The position numbers and the translations under genes are program-made. The notes below the pieces were generated by a model. The model was given only the letters and a program-made list of their open reading frames with translations. It was not told the origin of the DNA and ran no database searches. Shown in pieces: positions 30,190-39,790 of a DNA stretch of 64,000 nucleotides. The stretch's first letter is position 1. Every line of letters begins with the position of its first letter. The stretch is from Pseudomonadota bacterium (GTDB lineage Bacteria > Pseudomonadota > Gammaproteobacteria > Nitrosococcales > Methylophagaceae): the NCBI GenBank assembly GCA_030576275.1, contig JALIBN010000012.1:62001-126000 (forward strand). Reading direction: 5' to 3'.

Positions 30190-31085
30190 GCCATAATCTC
30201 CTGCAAATGAAAGTGGAATGGACCTAATTTACCACCATAGTTACCGGCACTAATACGACGAATACCATTTTCAGCGCCTAAATCACATACAGCTTGAATA
30301 CCAACTCGCATCGCTTTATCAATATCTTCTTTGGTTAAACCATCAATAACGATTTCCATTACTGATTCAATTTCTGGTGATAAATCACTTTTAGTTTGAC
30401 CTTTCAATGTTGGGCAGAAGGCATCATTAGTAGAAGCATTTAAGGCTTTGAATTTTGAGCCTACTTTTGAACCAGAGCGCACAACGCCACCAGGGAAGGG
30501 CATAATGACATTTGCAATTTTTCTCATTTCTACAATGGCCGCTTCGCAGGCTGTTAACGCTTGCTCTTGTGATTCAGCCAATACTAAGAAGTTACCACCA
30601 CCGACGGAATCATGCACGCCTGTTTTTTCTTGCGTTAAGAACTCTCCATCCATAACCGGTATCCGCCAATAACGCTTGCCATCGATCATTTTTGAAATTT
30701 GGAAGCCATCACCGAAGTAACGTAGATTTTGGCCTAATGCGATTTCTTTTTCAGGATTATCTAAACCAGAAAATAGAGAAGATGTAGGTGATGTAAGTAC
30801 ACACTGTCCTGCTCGGGTCTCTACTTGTTTTGCTAAACTTTTTCCACCCATTGCAAATATCAGAATTGACACACCTGGACGACCATCAGGCGTTTCACTC
30901 TCATCAAGCTCGCGCTCAATACCTGCTTCACAACCACAAGCAATAACTGAAGTAGCAAAACCTGTGAACGCTTGGGCTGAGATCATCGCCCACTTAGCAT
31001 TTAATGCAGTGATGATTAATCGAGTGCCTTTCATTGGAAAGGCTTCTGCGAAGGTTGCATCAATTGTTACGCCGTTGATAATCAT
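30186..31085 (-). CDS. fhcD: formylmethanofuran:tetrahydromethanopterin formyltransferase
   Basis: Moves the formyl group from formyl-tetrahydromethanopterin to the methanofuran-like cofactor (methylofuran in methylotrophs). The 299-residue length and motifs, including the N-terminal NGVTIDATFAEAFPMKGTR, the internal GRPGVSI segment and FPGGVVRSGSKVGSK, match Ftr/FhcD. It is the second-last gene of the fhc operon, overlapping fhcA and fhcC by 4 bases each. Confidence 0.95.
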   Translation of the reverse strand: MIINGVTIDATFAEAFPMKGTRLIITALNAKWAMISAQAFTGFATSVIACGCEAGIERELDESETPDGRPGVSILIFAMGGKSLAKQVETRAGQCVLTSPTSSLFSGLDNPEKEIALGQNLRYFGDGFQISKMIDGKRYWRIPVMDGEFLTQEKTGVHDSVGGGNFLVLAESQEQALTACEAAIVEMRKIANVIMPFPGGVVRSGSKVGSKFKALNASTNDAFCPTLKGQTKSDLSPEIESVMEIVIDGLTKEDIDKAMRVGIQAVCDLGAENGIRRISAGNYGGKLGPFHFHLQEIMA

Positions 31086-32749
31086 ATCGGGCCTCCTACA
31101 TGTAAAGGCTGCACAGTCAAACTACCTCGGCCATCATCAATAATCTCATCGTCACTAATTTTGAAGTTACCCATTTTTTGGGTGTGATATTTATCAAAAT
31201 ATGGTTTTAATGATTTTTCAATACTAATGTCATACTCAGGTTTAACAACATGAGTTGTTCCCCATGTAACTTCAATCAAATTACCATCCTTAACAACCAT
31301 TGTGCCGTCTTTGAATACATAATCTGGTGTAGTAAACATTTTTTCACGATCAGCATCATCTGTATACACCGTGATATCAGCTGCACCACCAATACCTAAA
31401 TGACCTCGATCTGCCAAGCCGACTAATTTAGCGGCACCAGCACGTGTCATGATCGCAATTTCATACAAAGTATATTCACGATCAAGAGATGCTAAGTGAC
31501 TCGCTTTTTGAGCTTCAGGATGCAAGGTCGATAAAATATCGTTACGGAAAGTCTTATCCATCAATAGTCTAATAAGATGTGGATAACTCGTAAACGGTGC
31601 TCCATTTGGATGATCTGTTGTTAAAAATACCCGCCATGGATCATCAACCATTAAGAAGGTTTCCAAACCAATCATCCACTGTAAGGCATTCACATAACTC
31701 TGATCTTTATATTTAAATGGCAATACACCACAACCGGCATCACATTCGATATCCATACAAACCCATTTATTAGGATGAGCATGAGGATGTGCGGCATGTT
31801 GACGCATACTATCGCCAGATGCAGTAACCGTTTGACCAAATAAGATCTGACCGACATCGACGGTGATATTTTTATGTCTATTAATTGCTTCAGCTATTTG
31901 TGCAGAACCCGACGAAAACTTAAAGTCACCCTCAGTCCCATAACTATGGAACTGAATATGGGTCATATGCATAGGTAAACCTTCAATACCATCCATTGTA
32001 TCTAGGGTAGTATTCATATTACCTGGCACACCCAAGTTACAACCATGCACATGCAAAGGATGTGGCACACCTAATTCTTTAACTGCTCGTGCAAGGCGTA
32101 ATAATATTTCACGCGGTGTAACACCATAAAACTGATTATTTTCATCCAAATCTAGTTTGCGTTGATTAAATTTAAACGCATTAATACCACCTGGATTAAC
32201 AACTTTCACACCAATGGCATGACTTTGATTCATCGTCCAAGCGACATAATTATTAATAGATTCTTGATCTTTATTGGCAGCCATCATACGAAGTAGGAAA
32301 TCATCACTACCCAACATGACATAACCACCTTTATCAATGATCGGCGTGTCATGCATTTCCATATGTGCTTGGCGAGCATTAATAGGCAAAATGGCGGGTT
32401 CAAAACCTGCTGTGTAGCCCATCTCCGCATAACGATAACCTGCGGTTAAAGTACTCGGAGCCGCGTGTCCACTACCGCTACGCATTAATTCAGTGCGTGC
32501 TACAACATCTGCCGCATGATCTTCTGGCAACATCGTGCGAGCAATATTGATCTTACCCCCACCAATATGAGTGTGCATATCAATCGCACCCGCCATAATA
32601 ACTTTGCCACGAACATCAATTTCTTCATCGATTCTAGTGTCGTCAGGACGATTTGCAATTCGACCATCAAGAATATAAATATCACGTACTTCATTTTCTA
32701 TTCCGTGAGCTGGATCGTAAATCCTGCCACCCGTTAGTTTTTTTAACAT
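31082..32749 (-). CDS. fhcA: formyltransferase/hydrolase complex subunit A (amidohydrolase)
   Basis: Catalytic hydrolase subunit that frees formate from the formyl cofactor. The 555-residue amidohydrolase-fold protein has the binuclear metal site His-x-His in GAIDMHTHIGG near residue 50, later histidines in HVHGCN and HMTHIQFH, and the C-terminal TTDHPNGAPF motif. The ATG at 32749 is preferred: an in-frame TTG at 32782 would overlap fhcB and push the GAGG site into the coding region. It is third in transcription order after the pterin dehydratase-like gene and fhcB. Confidence 0.95.
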   Translation of the reverse strand: MLKKLTGGRIYDPAHGIENEVRDIYILDGRIANRPDDTRIDEEIDVRGKVIMAGAIDMHTHIGGGKINIARTMLPEDHAADVVARTELMRSGSGHAAPSTLTAGYRYAEMGYTAGFEPAILPINARQAHMEMHDTPIIDKGGYVMLGSDDFLLRMMAANKDQESINNYVAWTMNQSHAIGVKVVNPGGINAFKFNQRKLDLDENNQFYGVTPREILLRLARAVKELGVPHPLHVHGCNLGVPGNMNTTLDTMDGIEGLPMHMTHIQFHSYGTEGDFKFSSGSAQIAEAINRHKNITVDVGQILFGQTVTASGDSMRQHAAHPHAHPNKWVCMDIECDAGCGVLPFKYKDQSYVNALQWMIGLETFLMVDDPWRVFLTTDHPNGAPFTSYPHLIRLLMDKTFRNDILSTLHPEAQKASHLASLDREYTLYEIAIMTRAGAAKLVGLADRGHLGIGGAADITVYTDDADREKMFTTPDYVFKDGTMVVKDGNLIEVTWGTTHVVKPEYDISIEKSLKPYFDKYHTQKMGNFKISDDEIIDDGRGSLTVQPLHVGGPI

Positions 32750-32765
32750 AATTATTGTTCGCCTC

Positions 32766-34040
32766 TTATAACGCTTGTTCAACGGCGGTTAGTACATCAA
32801 ATGTACTAGGCAAACCACTGTCACGTAATTTTCTTAATGGTACTGATACGACACTATCAGTTCGGAAAGCATGTCCTACATGATCAATACCCGGAGTACC
32901 CACTGGGATAAAGACTTCAGGTTCCTTTTCAAACGCCATACCAGAACGACCTAAAACAATCGTTTTTGCTGTTGATTTTGGTGGTGTCTTATCAATGTTA
33001 AAACTTGAAATCCACACTAAAGTATCCACCTCGTCTTCAGCTAACATCCGATTGGAATTAGCGAGATAAGGATCGTAATCTGGATATCCGCGACTAAAGC
33101 TAGTTCGCATTGGAAAACCTGATTGCCAGGCAGACACTTGGTTTGCAGTCGTTTCACCATCTTTACCTGATAAAGGTAAACCGCTAGAACGTGTTTTTAA
33201 GTTTAAATCTTTAACCATTTCACATATAGTCTGAACAGTGACTTCAGCATGATCAAAATCAAGCATGCTTGCCGCCCATGTCACAACTGAATATTTAGCA
33301 TTTTTAAGTTGTTCAGCCAAGTCAGTTAAAACACTAACTTCAATACCACCAACACTTTTGGCTTGTATCGACTTGCCTTTAACTAATGCGCGTAATACAG
33401 ATAGCACTTCTGGTAAATTGGCAGTATCAAAGGCCAAAACTTGAGCTTTTTTACCTTTTGGTGAGGTTGATGCCTCTCCTGATGGCGCTGTACCAAGATA
33501 AACCACTTGCCGTGATTCGATATCTTGATTAAACATACTTTCTTTGTTCCACACCATGCGTTCAAAAAATCTAGGGAAACCAACTTCAATATCACTACCA
33601 ATGACCAGTAACAAATCCACACGATTTTTAACTTCGGTTAATGTCGTTGTCATCCAACCAGTATCTTGCAATACCAATATATTCTTGAAGCTGTGAGTTG
33701 AAAACATATGATCAATAGTTGCACGACTCTTATCTGCTAAAGCCATCGCCGAACGAGCACCATTTAGATCAGTAGCCATACCTCCAATAACCGGCTGTTT
33801 GCTTGTCCTTAGTAAATCAGCTATATGTTTAACTGCTTTATCTAAAGAAACTGCCTGACCTTTCACTCGAGGTGACAGGTCAGTAATTGGTGTCTCAAAT
33901 CCTTTTTTAGTTACAGCATCACCATTTTTAATCACGGTGACGGTGTTTCCATCTACTTTGATAGTGAGATCATCTGATGCAATACCACAAAATGGGCTAG
34001 ACACTTCTAACCACATTCCTGAATCAGTCATTTCAGTCAT
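32766..34040 (-). CDS. fhcB: formyltransferase/hydrolase complex subunit B
   Basis: A 424-residue homologue of the catalytic molybdo/tungstopterin subunit of archaeal formylmethanofuran dehydrogenase. Where archaeal proteins have a cluster-binding multi-cysteine motif near the N-terminus, this one has a single cysteine in PFCGIASDDL (Cys18). This fits the bacterial form, which is thought to have lost redox activity and to act structurally in Fhc. The ATG at 34040 has AAGGAT upstream and avoids the overlap that an in-frame start at 34148 would cause. Confidence 0.93.
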   Translation of the reverse strand: MTEMTDSGMWLEVSSPFCGIASDDLTIKVDGNTVTVIKNGDAVTKKGFETPITDLSPRVKGQAVSLDKAVKHIADLLRTSKQPVIGGMATDLNGARSAMALADKSRATIDHMFSTHSFKNILVLQDTGWMTTTLTEVKNRVDLLLVIGSDIEVGFPRFFERMVWNKESMFNQDIESRQVVYLGTAPSGEASTSPKGKKAQVLAFDTANLPEVLSVLRALVKGKSIQAKSVGGIEVSVLTDLAEQLKNAKYSVVTWAASMLDFDHAEVTVQTICEMVKDLNLKTRSSGLPLSGKDGETTANQVSAWQSGFPMRTSFSRGYPDYDPYLANSNRMLAEDEVDTLVWISSFNIDKTPPKSTAKTIVLGRSGMAFEKEPEVFIPVGTPGIDHVGHAFRTDSVVSVPLRKLRDSGLPSTFDVLTAVEQAL

Positions 34041-34050
34041 AGTTGTATCC

Positions 34051-34428
34051 TTAATCGTACTTAATATATTTAAAGCGTGGATCAGAAGGGGTGCCTTCAA
34101 AAGGACTTCCATCTTCTTTGGCTGGTTGCCATTGCACAACTTTTTCAATCATTTTTGCTAATTCGAAATCTTTATCTGTGATCCCTTTAGCGCTATGTGT
34201 CGTTAATTTTACAATGACAAACGCATACGATGCTGAAATATCAGGGTGATGCCAAGCAGCTTCTGCTAAATGACCCACCGTATTAACCACCATTAAGGTA
34301 CCTTTCCAACCACTGGTTTTATATTTACGACGGATCCAACCATTTTCAAAATACCAAGCAGGTAGTTCTGTTGCTATTTTTTCGGCAACTTCTTCTTCAG
34401 AATAGATTTTTTCATTTGTGTCAGTCAT
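34051..34428 (-). CDS. pterin-4a-carbinolamine dehydratase-like protein
   Basis: A 125-residue protein of the PCD/DCoH family. The active-site motif His-His-Pro-Asp near 60-63 and the LTTHSAKGIT segment near 77-86 are intact. The usual role is dehydration of 4a-hydroxy-tetrahydropterin. Here it sits 10 bases upstream of fhcB on the same strand, so it is very probably the first gene of the fhc operon. A role with tetrahydromethanopterin (a pterin) or its biosynthesis is a reasonable inference but is not shown. Confidence 0.88.
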   Translation of the reverse strand: MTDTNEKIYSEEEVAEKIATELPAWYFENGWIRRKYKTSGWKGTLMVVNTVGHLAEAAWHHPDISASYAFVIVKLTTHSAKGITDKDFELAKMIEKVVQWQPAKEDGSPFEGTPSDPRFKYIKYD

Positions 34429-34479
34429 TACAATTCACCTTTAATATTATTTGTGACGGGAATACCCTAATTTTTTTGA

Positions 34480-35037
34480 CTAACCATTTTTAGCGCGCAT
34501 TAGTAAAGAATCAATACTGTTTTCTTTTAATTGTTTTTGTAGCGCATCAGCTTTATCTCTACCTATAACAGGTCCAATCTGGACGCGATGCCAAGTGTCT
34601 TTATTATCAATGGTTACTGTTTGTACTCTAGATTCGACACCTAAAAATGCCAGCTTTGCTTTATAAGCATCCGCATCGGCAGCTTTACGAAAAGAGCCAA
34701 CTTGCAATAAATAACTGACTTTATCGACTGCTTTGTCAATATTTTCTGTCGGCGTTGTTGGTAAGGTTATAACCGGGGGTTGTGTTTTTTTAGGTGTTTC
34801 AACCACAACCTCCATTTCAGGTAATAAGGTATAAAACTCAAACGTAGGTTCTACGCCATTCTTGTTTTTACTGACCTTTTTATCAATTGCTTTTTTTTCT
34901 GGTGTCATAACTTTTGGATCATCTTTTATATGTAGTAAAAACATAATAAAAGCACCCACAGCAAAACTGAGAAACATAGGTCCCCATGGCATGGATTTTT
35001 TGGGTGCCGAATTTCGTGAATTTCGTTTTTCTGCCAC
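34480..35037 (-). CDS. SPOR domain membrane protein
   Basis: A 185-residue protein with a basic cytoplasmic tail, one membrane helix (about 18-40), a Pro/Thr/Lys-rich periplasmic linker and a C-terminal SPOR domain (about 105-180) starting at SYLLQVGSFRKAADAD. SPOR domains bind denuded glycan strands at division septa. It begins directly at the argS stop, the common argS-SPOR pair of Gammaproteobacteria where the neighbour is often a FtsN-like protein. Confidence 0.9.
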   Translation of the reverse strand: MAEKRNSRNSAPKKSMPWGPMFLSFAVGAFIMFLLHIKDDPKVMTPEKKAIDKKVSKNKNGVEPTFEFYTLLPEMEVVVETPKKTQPPVITLPTTPTENIDKAVDKVSYLLQVGSFRKAADADAYKAKLAFLGVESRVQTVTIDNKDTWHRVQIGPVIGRDKADALQKQLKENSIDSLLMRAKNG

Positions 35038-36798
35038 TTACATAGTCTCCGGTGTTGATACACCCATAACAGTTAAACCGTTATAAATTACTTGTTTAAC
35101 AGCAGAAACCAAGGTTAACCGCGCCTGACTCAACTCAAGATCATCAATAATAAAATGATGTGCATTATAATAAGTGTGAAAATCACGAGATAAATCCATC
35201 AAGTAATGTGCCAATATATGCGGCGTATGATTCAATGCTGACGATTCAATTACTTCTGGATAGCGCGCTAATGCGGTTAATAATGCTTGCTCATGTTCTT
35301 CAACTAAGCGAGTTAAGTGTATTTCACCTTGTACTTGATCCCATACCAAATTACGTTCAGCTAGTTGTCTAAATACACTACAAACACGTGCATAAGCATA
35401 TTGCACATAATAAACAGGATTATCAGTACTTTGTGTTTTCGCTAGTTCTAAATCAAAATCCATATGTTGATCAGCACCACGTAAAACATAAAAGAAACGA
35501 GCAGCATCTTTACCTACTTCTTCTCTTAATTCACGCAAGGTAACAAAATCACCACTACGCGTCGACATTGCTACTTTTTCAGATCCACGATACAACACCG
35601 CAAACTGAACTAATAATACTTTTAGTCTATCTGCATTTTCATTCATCGCTTCTAAAGACGCTTTTACACGAGGTACATAGCCATGGTGATCTGACCCCCA
35701 GATATCAATTACGGTATCAAAACCGCGATTGAATTTATTCAAATGATAAGCAATGTCTGAAGCAAAATAAGTTGTTTGGCCATTATCACGTACTACAACA
35801 CGATCTTTTTCATCACCATAATCAGTTGATCTAAACCACCAAGCACCGTCTTTTTCATATAATGATTTTGAATTTTTTAAGGTTTCAATCGCTTGATCGA
35901 TAACACCCGATTCCATTAATGAACGTTCTGAAAACCATTCATCATAAACTGTACCAAAATCTGCTAAATCAGCACGAATATCAGCCAAAATTGAATTTAA
36001 ACCTAAATCAAATAACTGACGATATCCCGACTCACCTAATAATGTTTTTGCCTTATTGGTTAATCCATCAATGTGCAGTTCTTTATCTCCACCTTGTGGT
36101 TCATCAAGAGGAACGTCAGCAAAAATCTCACTTGCTTGATATCGAAAGAGTTCACCTTTATCTGCTTTTAACGTAGCTGCTATATCTAAAACATAATCCC
36201 CTTTGTAAGCATTACTAGGGAAAGTAAATTGTTCGCCACAGGCATCTAAATAACGTAACCAAACGCTGGTTGCCAAAATATCCATCTGCCGACCTGCATC
36301 ATTTACATAATATTCACGATGAACATCAAACCCTGCAGCCATTAATAAACTACTGACCACAGAACCGTAAGCGGCACCACGACCATGACCAACATGTAGT
36401 GGGCCAGTAGGATTAGCCGACACAAATTCAACTTGAACGCGTTTTCCTTTACCTACTTGGCTACGACCAAACGTATTTCCAGAGGCTAATACATCTTTAA
36501 CGATTTGTTGAGTTGATTTTGCTGACAAAAAGAAGTTAATAAAACCAGGTCCAGCGATATCAATTCTATCAATGAAATCAACATCCTTCATCGAATCAAC
36601 CAATAAATTAGCTATTTGGCGAGGATTCATTTTGGCTGGTTTTGCTAACATCATGGCGATATTGCATGCAAAATCACCGTGTAATTTATCTTTAGTGCGT
36701 TCAATTTGTATTTCTGGCAAATCAACTTCAGAAAGCTTTTCCTGTTGAATAAGGTCCGTTAATGCAGTTTGAATTATTTTTATAAGCTGGGCTTTCAA
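35038..36798 (-). CDS. argS: arginyl-tRNA synthetase
   Basis: Charges tRNA-Arg. The 586-residue class Ia synthetase has an N-terminal Add-1 domain, the HIGH signature as [11 protein letters not shown] near 130, a degenerate KMSKS region (VAMSTRSG near 402) as in most ArgRS, and a C-terminal DALR anticodon-binding domain ending at MGVSTPETM. Its promoter must lie in the unusual DnaA-box-rich region upstream (36799-37371). Confidence 0.97.
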   Translation of the reverse strand: MKAQLIKIIQTALTDLIQQEKLSEVDLPEIQIERTKDKLHGDFACNIAMMLAKPAKMNPRQIANLLVDSMKDVDFIDRIDIAGPGFINFFLSAKSTQQIVKDVLASGNTFGRSQVGKGKRVQVEFVSANPTGPLHVGHGRGAAYGSVVSSLLMAAGFDVHREYYVNDAGRQMDILATSVWLRYLDACGEQFTFPSNAYKGDYVLDIAATLKADKGELFRYQASEIFADVPLDEPQGGDKELHIDGLTNKAKTLLGESGYRQLFDLGLNSILADIRADLADFGTVYDEWFSERSLMESGVIDQAIETLKNSKSLYEKDGAWWFRSTDYGDEKDRVVVRDNGQTTYFASDIAYHLNKFNRGFDTVIDIWGSDHHGYVPRVKASLEAMNENADRLKVLLVQFAVLYRGSEKVAMSTRSGDFVTLRELREEVGKDAARFFYVLRGADQHMDFDLELAKTQSTDNPVYYVQYAYARVCSVFRQLAERNLVWDQVQGEIHLTRLVEEHEQALLTALARYPEVIESSALNHTPHILAHYLMDLSRDFHTYYNAHHFIIDDLELSQARLTLVSAVKQVIYNGLTVMGVSTPETM

Positions 36799-37371
36799 TG
36801 TCGTAAAACCTGATATTAATTAAGTCGTGTTATTTTAACTGATCATGAGTTATTGATCACAGAGAGAAAATTGAACTAGCTATGTTTTTGGTCATTTCAG
36901 CTTAGACGATTATGTTTTTTTTAATGCTTTTTTTACCTAGTTTTTGAAATTTGCGGGATATTAGCTTTTAATAATCATTAATATAGTTTTAAAAAGATAA
37001 TGATGTTGATGTTTTATGCCTGTGGGTATGTGGGTAATATTTTAAATTAGTTTAATATTAACAACTTATAAATCATCAGATCTGTTAATAAATGAGTTGG
37101 TTAATCAATGATCTCCTGTGGATAACTAAGCTACTTATCCACAGCCAAAGTTATCCACAAGTTATGCTCAAATTTATAAGGTATTTATACAGGAGTTATC
37201 TTTGACTACTTTGGGAGTCATAAACTAATTTAAATAATTTTAAAATAAACTTAATTCGACTGAAAATAAAATATTTAAAATTAATCACTTATAGTTACTT
37301 ATGCAGTAATATTAAAATTTAGCGGGAATGTTCTATAAATAAACATTGTTTAAAGCAACTTGGAATTTAGC
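36799..37371. other. AT-rich intergenic region with DnaA boxes; candidate replication origin (copy A)
   Basis: Very AT-rich region between argS and the priA stop. Three perfect TTATCCACA boxes lie at 37117-37125 (minus), 37135-37143 (plus) and 37151-37159 (plus), with a one-mismatch box at 37029-37037 (minus). GATC sites occur at 36841, 36855, 37079 and 37110. To the right (about 37200-37330) there is an extremely AT-rich stretch suited to unwinding. The segment 36991-37205 resembles 39577-39790 across priA. It may be oriC or half of it, a DnaA-titrating site, or a DnaA-regulated argS promoter. Confidence 0.55.
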
Positions 37372-39558
37372 TTAAAGTAAATCAAGCGGATCAATATCGA
37401 TTGACCATCTTACTTTTCGAGTTAACTTTAAAGATCCAATAGCAGGCATGAAATGATGAAGTAATTGATGTAAGGGTTTTCGTTGTTGGGACAATAATAA
37501 TAATTGTGCTCGATAACGACCTGCCCGTCTTTCCATAATGGCTGGAACGGGTCCCATAACAAGTACTTCTTGTTGCGTCGCCTGGTGGAAAAGACCTGAA
37601 ACATCACTTAAAAACTGCATGGCTAAAGATACGTCTTGCGATTCAGCACGAATGACACATAACGATCCTGTTGGTGGCATCGCCATCATTTTTCTTTCGG
37701 CTAAGATTTTTTGTGCTGTAAAAGCATAACCATGGTTAATAATATCTTGCCAAAATTCATGTTGTGGCTGGCTAGTTTGAATAAATACTTCGCCCTTTTT
37801 ATCACCACGCCCTGCTCGGCCTGTTACTTGAATAATTAATTGAGCTAAGGATTCTGTTGATCGAAAATCAGCACTAAATAAACCCTGATCAGCATCCAAT
37901 ACACCAACAAGCGTTACATTATGAAAGTCGTGACCTTTGGCTAACATTTGTGTACCAACCAATATTTTGGCACCACCTTGTCTAATTTCATTAACAATAT
38001 CGGCGAAAGCATTCACTTTTTGAGTACTATCTCGATCAATACGTAATACCGGGATTTCAGGAAAATAAGCCTGTAAAGTATGTTCTACTTGCTCCGTACC
38101 AGCGCCATAGGTTTTTAAATCAGTCGCTTGACAGGTCGGACATTTATCAACTAATCGCTGAATTAATCCACAATGATGGCAACACAAAATATTTCGTCGT
38201 TGATGAACTATCATTCTGGCATCACAATGTGAACAGGTCGCTTGCCAACCACAATCATGACACATTAAAACCGGTGCAAAACCCCGACGATTGATAAACA
38301 ATAAAACTTGGTTACCGGCTGAAAGTTGAGTTTTTATAGCCTGATACAAAACGGTTGAAATACCACTATTGGCTGAGGGGCCACGGCTATCAATCAATTT
38401 TATTTTAGGCATACTGGCGCCTGTGGCACGCTGATTCAAAATTAATAACTGATAACGCTGCTGTTCAACGTTGTATAAACTTTCTAGTGAAGGTGTGGCA
38501 CTACCCATCACAATAGGTATGTTAGCCCTCTGAGCGCGAATTAAAGCTACATTACGAGCATGATAACGTAACCCATCTTGTTGTTTATAAGATGCATCAT
38601 GTTCCTCATCAATAATAATTAAACCTAAGTTTGGCAGTGGTGTAAATACTGCTGAACGTGTACCAATTACTATATCAGCTAAAGCGGCTTTAGCTAATAG
38701 CCAGGATTGTTTGCGTTCGCCATCGGAAACTGCTGAATTCAAAATGACAATACGAGCAGCTAAACGCTGTTTAAATCGTTCAACAAATTGGGTAGTTAAA
38801 CCAATCTCAGGTATTAATATTAATATTTGCTTACCAGCCGCCACCATATTTTCAGAAAGTTGCATATACACTTCAGTTTTGCCACTTCCGGTGACCCCTT
38901 GTAATAAATATGGAGCGAAGAGTGCTCGTGACTGCCAAACATTTTCTACTGCGGTTTTCTGTTCGTCATTAAGTTGACAATGTTCGATTGGATTTTGGGT
39001 AATCAAAGGTTGTTTTATGTGCTGGAACGAATTGACTACTTTTTTTTCTTCTAAGCCCAGCAATGAAGTTCGACACTGACCTAACTGTTGATAAATAAAT
39101 TTTTGACTAACACCTTCTGAATACTCTTTTAATAAAGTGATTAACGCGTTTTGTTTTTTGCCTAATTTACTTTCTATAACCGAGGAAGTAAGTTGCCAAT
39201 AAGTTTCAGTTTCTAATTCAGCGGTTTCACCAAGGCGTATTTTTTTAGGTAAAACGGTTTGAAAACAATCACCAATAGGGTGGTGATAATAATCACTCAA
39301 CCATTGAGTCAAAGATAATAAGTCCGCAGACAGAATAGCGTGTAGATCGATAGCTTCAATTATTGTTTTTAGCTTAGCGGTATCACTCTCTTCATCAGAT
39401 TTTTTAATGTTAACAACGATACCTATTAACTCTCTACTTGCAAAAGGTACTTTGACACGCATGCCGGTTTGCCAAGTTATCTCAGAATTATTAGGCAGAT
39501 AATCAAAAGATAATCTTAGAGGACATGGCAGTGCAATTTGTAGAATTGTGAGTTTCAT
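37372..39558 (-). CDS. priA: primosomal protein N' (replication restart helicase)
   Basis: 3'-to-5' DNA helicase that reloads the replisome at forks. The 728-residue protein has an N-terminal DNA-binding domain, Walker A GVTGSGKTE near 222, the DEEH box (IIDEEHDASYKQQ) near 322, and a zinc-binding insert with eight cysteines in CHDCGW, CSHCDA, CCHHCG and CPTC (about 430-475), followed by helicase motifs V and VI (LVGTQMLAKG, QVTGRAGR). It is flanked on both sides by related DnaA-box clusters. Confidence 0.96.
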   Translation of the reverse strand: MKLTILQIALPCPLRLSFDYLPNNSEITWQTGMRVKVPFASRELIGIVVNIKKSDEESDTAKLKTIIEAIDLHAILSADLLSLTQWLSDYYHHPIGDCFQTVLPKKIRLGETAELETETYWQLTSSVIESKLGKKQNALITLLKEYSEGVSQKFIYQQLGQCRTSLLGLEEKKVVNSFQHIKQPLITQNPIEHCQLNDEQKTAVENVWQSRALFAPYLLQGVTGSGKTEVYMQLSENMVAAGKQILILIPEIGLTTQFVERFKQRLAARIVILNSAVSDGERKQSWLLAKAALADIVIGTRSAVFTPLPNLGLIIIDEEHDASYKQQDGLRYHARNVALIRAQRANIPIVMGSATPSLESLYNVEQQRYQLLILNQRATGASMPKIKLIDSRGPSANSGISTVLYQAIKTQLSAGNQVLLFINRRGFAPVLMCHDCGWQATCSHCDARMIVHQRRNILCCHHCGLIQRLVDKCPTCQATDLKTYGAGTEQVEHTLQAYFPEIPVLRIDRDSTQKVNAFADIVNEIRQGGAKILVGTQMLAKGHDFHNVTLVGVLDADQGLFSADFRSTESLAQLIIQVTGRAGRGDKKGEVFIQTSQPQHEFWQDIINHGYAFTAQKILAERKMMAMPPTGSLCVIRAESQDVSLAMQFLSDVSGLFHQATQQEVLVMGPVPAIMERRAGRYRAQLLLLSQQRKPLHQLLHHFMPAIGSLKLTRKVRWSIDIDPLDLL

Positions 39559-39576
39559 TAATAGTAATATAAGTTA

Positions 39577-39790
39577 TTTAAAAGATATTGATGATGATGT
39601 TTAGTGCCTGTGGATATGTTAGTAAGACATTATTTCGTTTTTAATTCAATTTGTTATTGTTAAATTTTAGTGTGTATAACTAAAAAGACTATATTGAATA
39701 ACCTGTGGATAACCATACAAGTTATCCACAGGTAAAGTTATCCACATATTATGATCAATTTTATATCGTGTTTATACAAAGGTTATATTT
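39577..39790. repeat. DnaA-box cluster upstream of priA (copy B of the repeat)
   Basis: Perfect TTATCCACA boxes at 39704-39712 (minus), 39722-39730 (plus) and 39738-39746 (plus), a TTATACACA box at 39671-39679 (minus) and a one-mismatch box at 39609-39617. The spacing of the three perfect boxes (18 then 16 bases) is identical to copy A, and flanks align by eye at roughly seven in ten bases over about 90 bp. The right end includes the last codons of the leftward Na/Pi transporter gene. The priA promoter must lie here. Confidence 0.65.
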
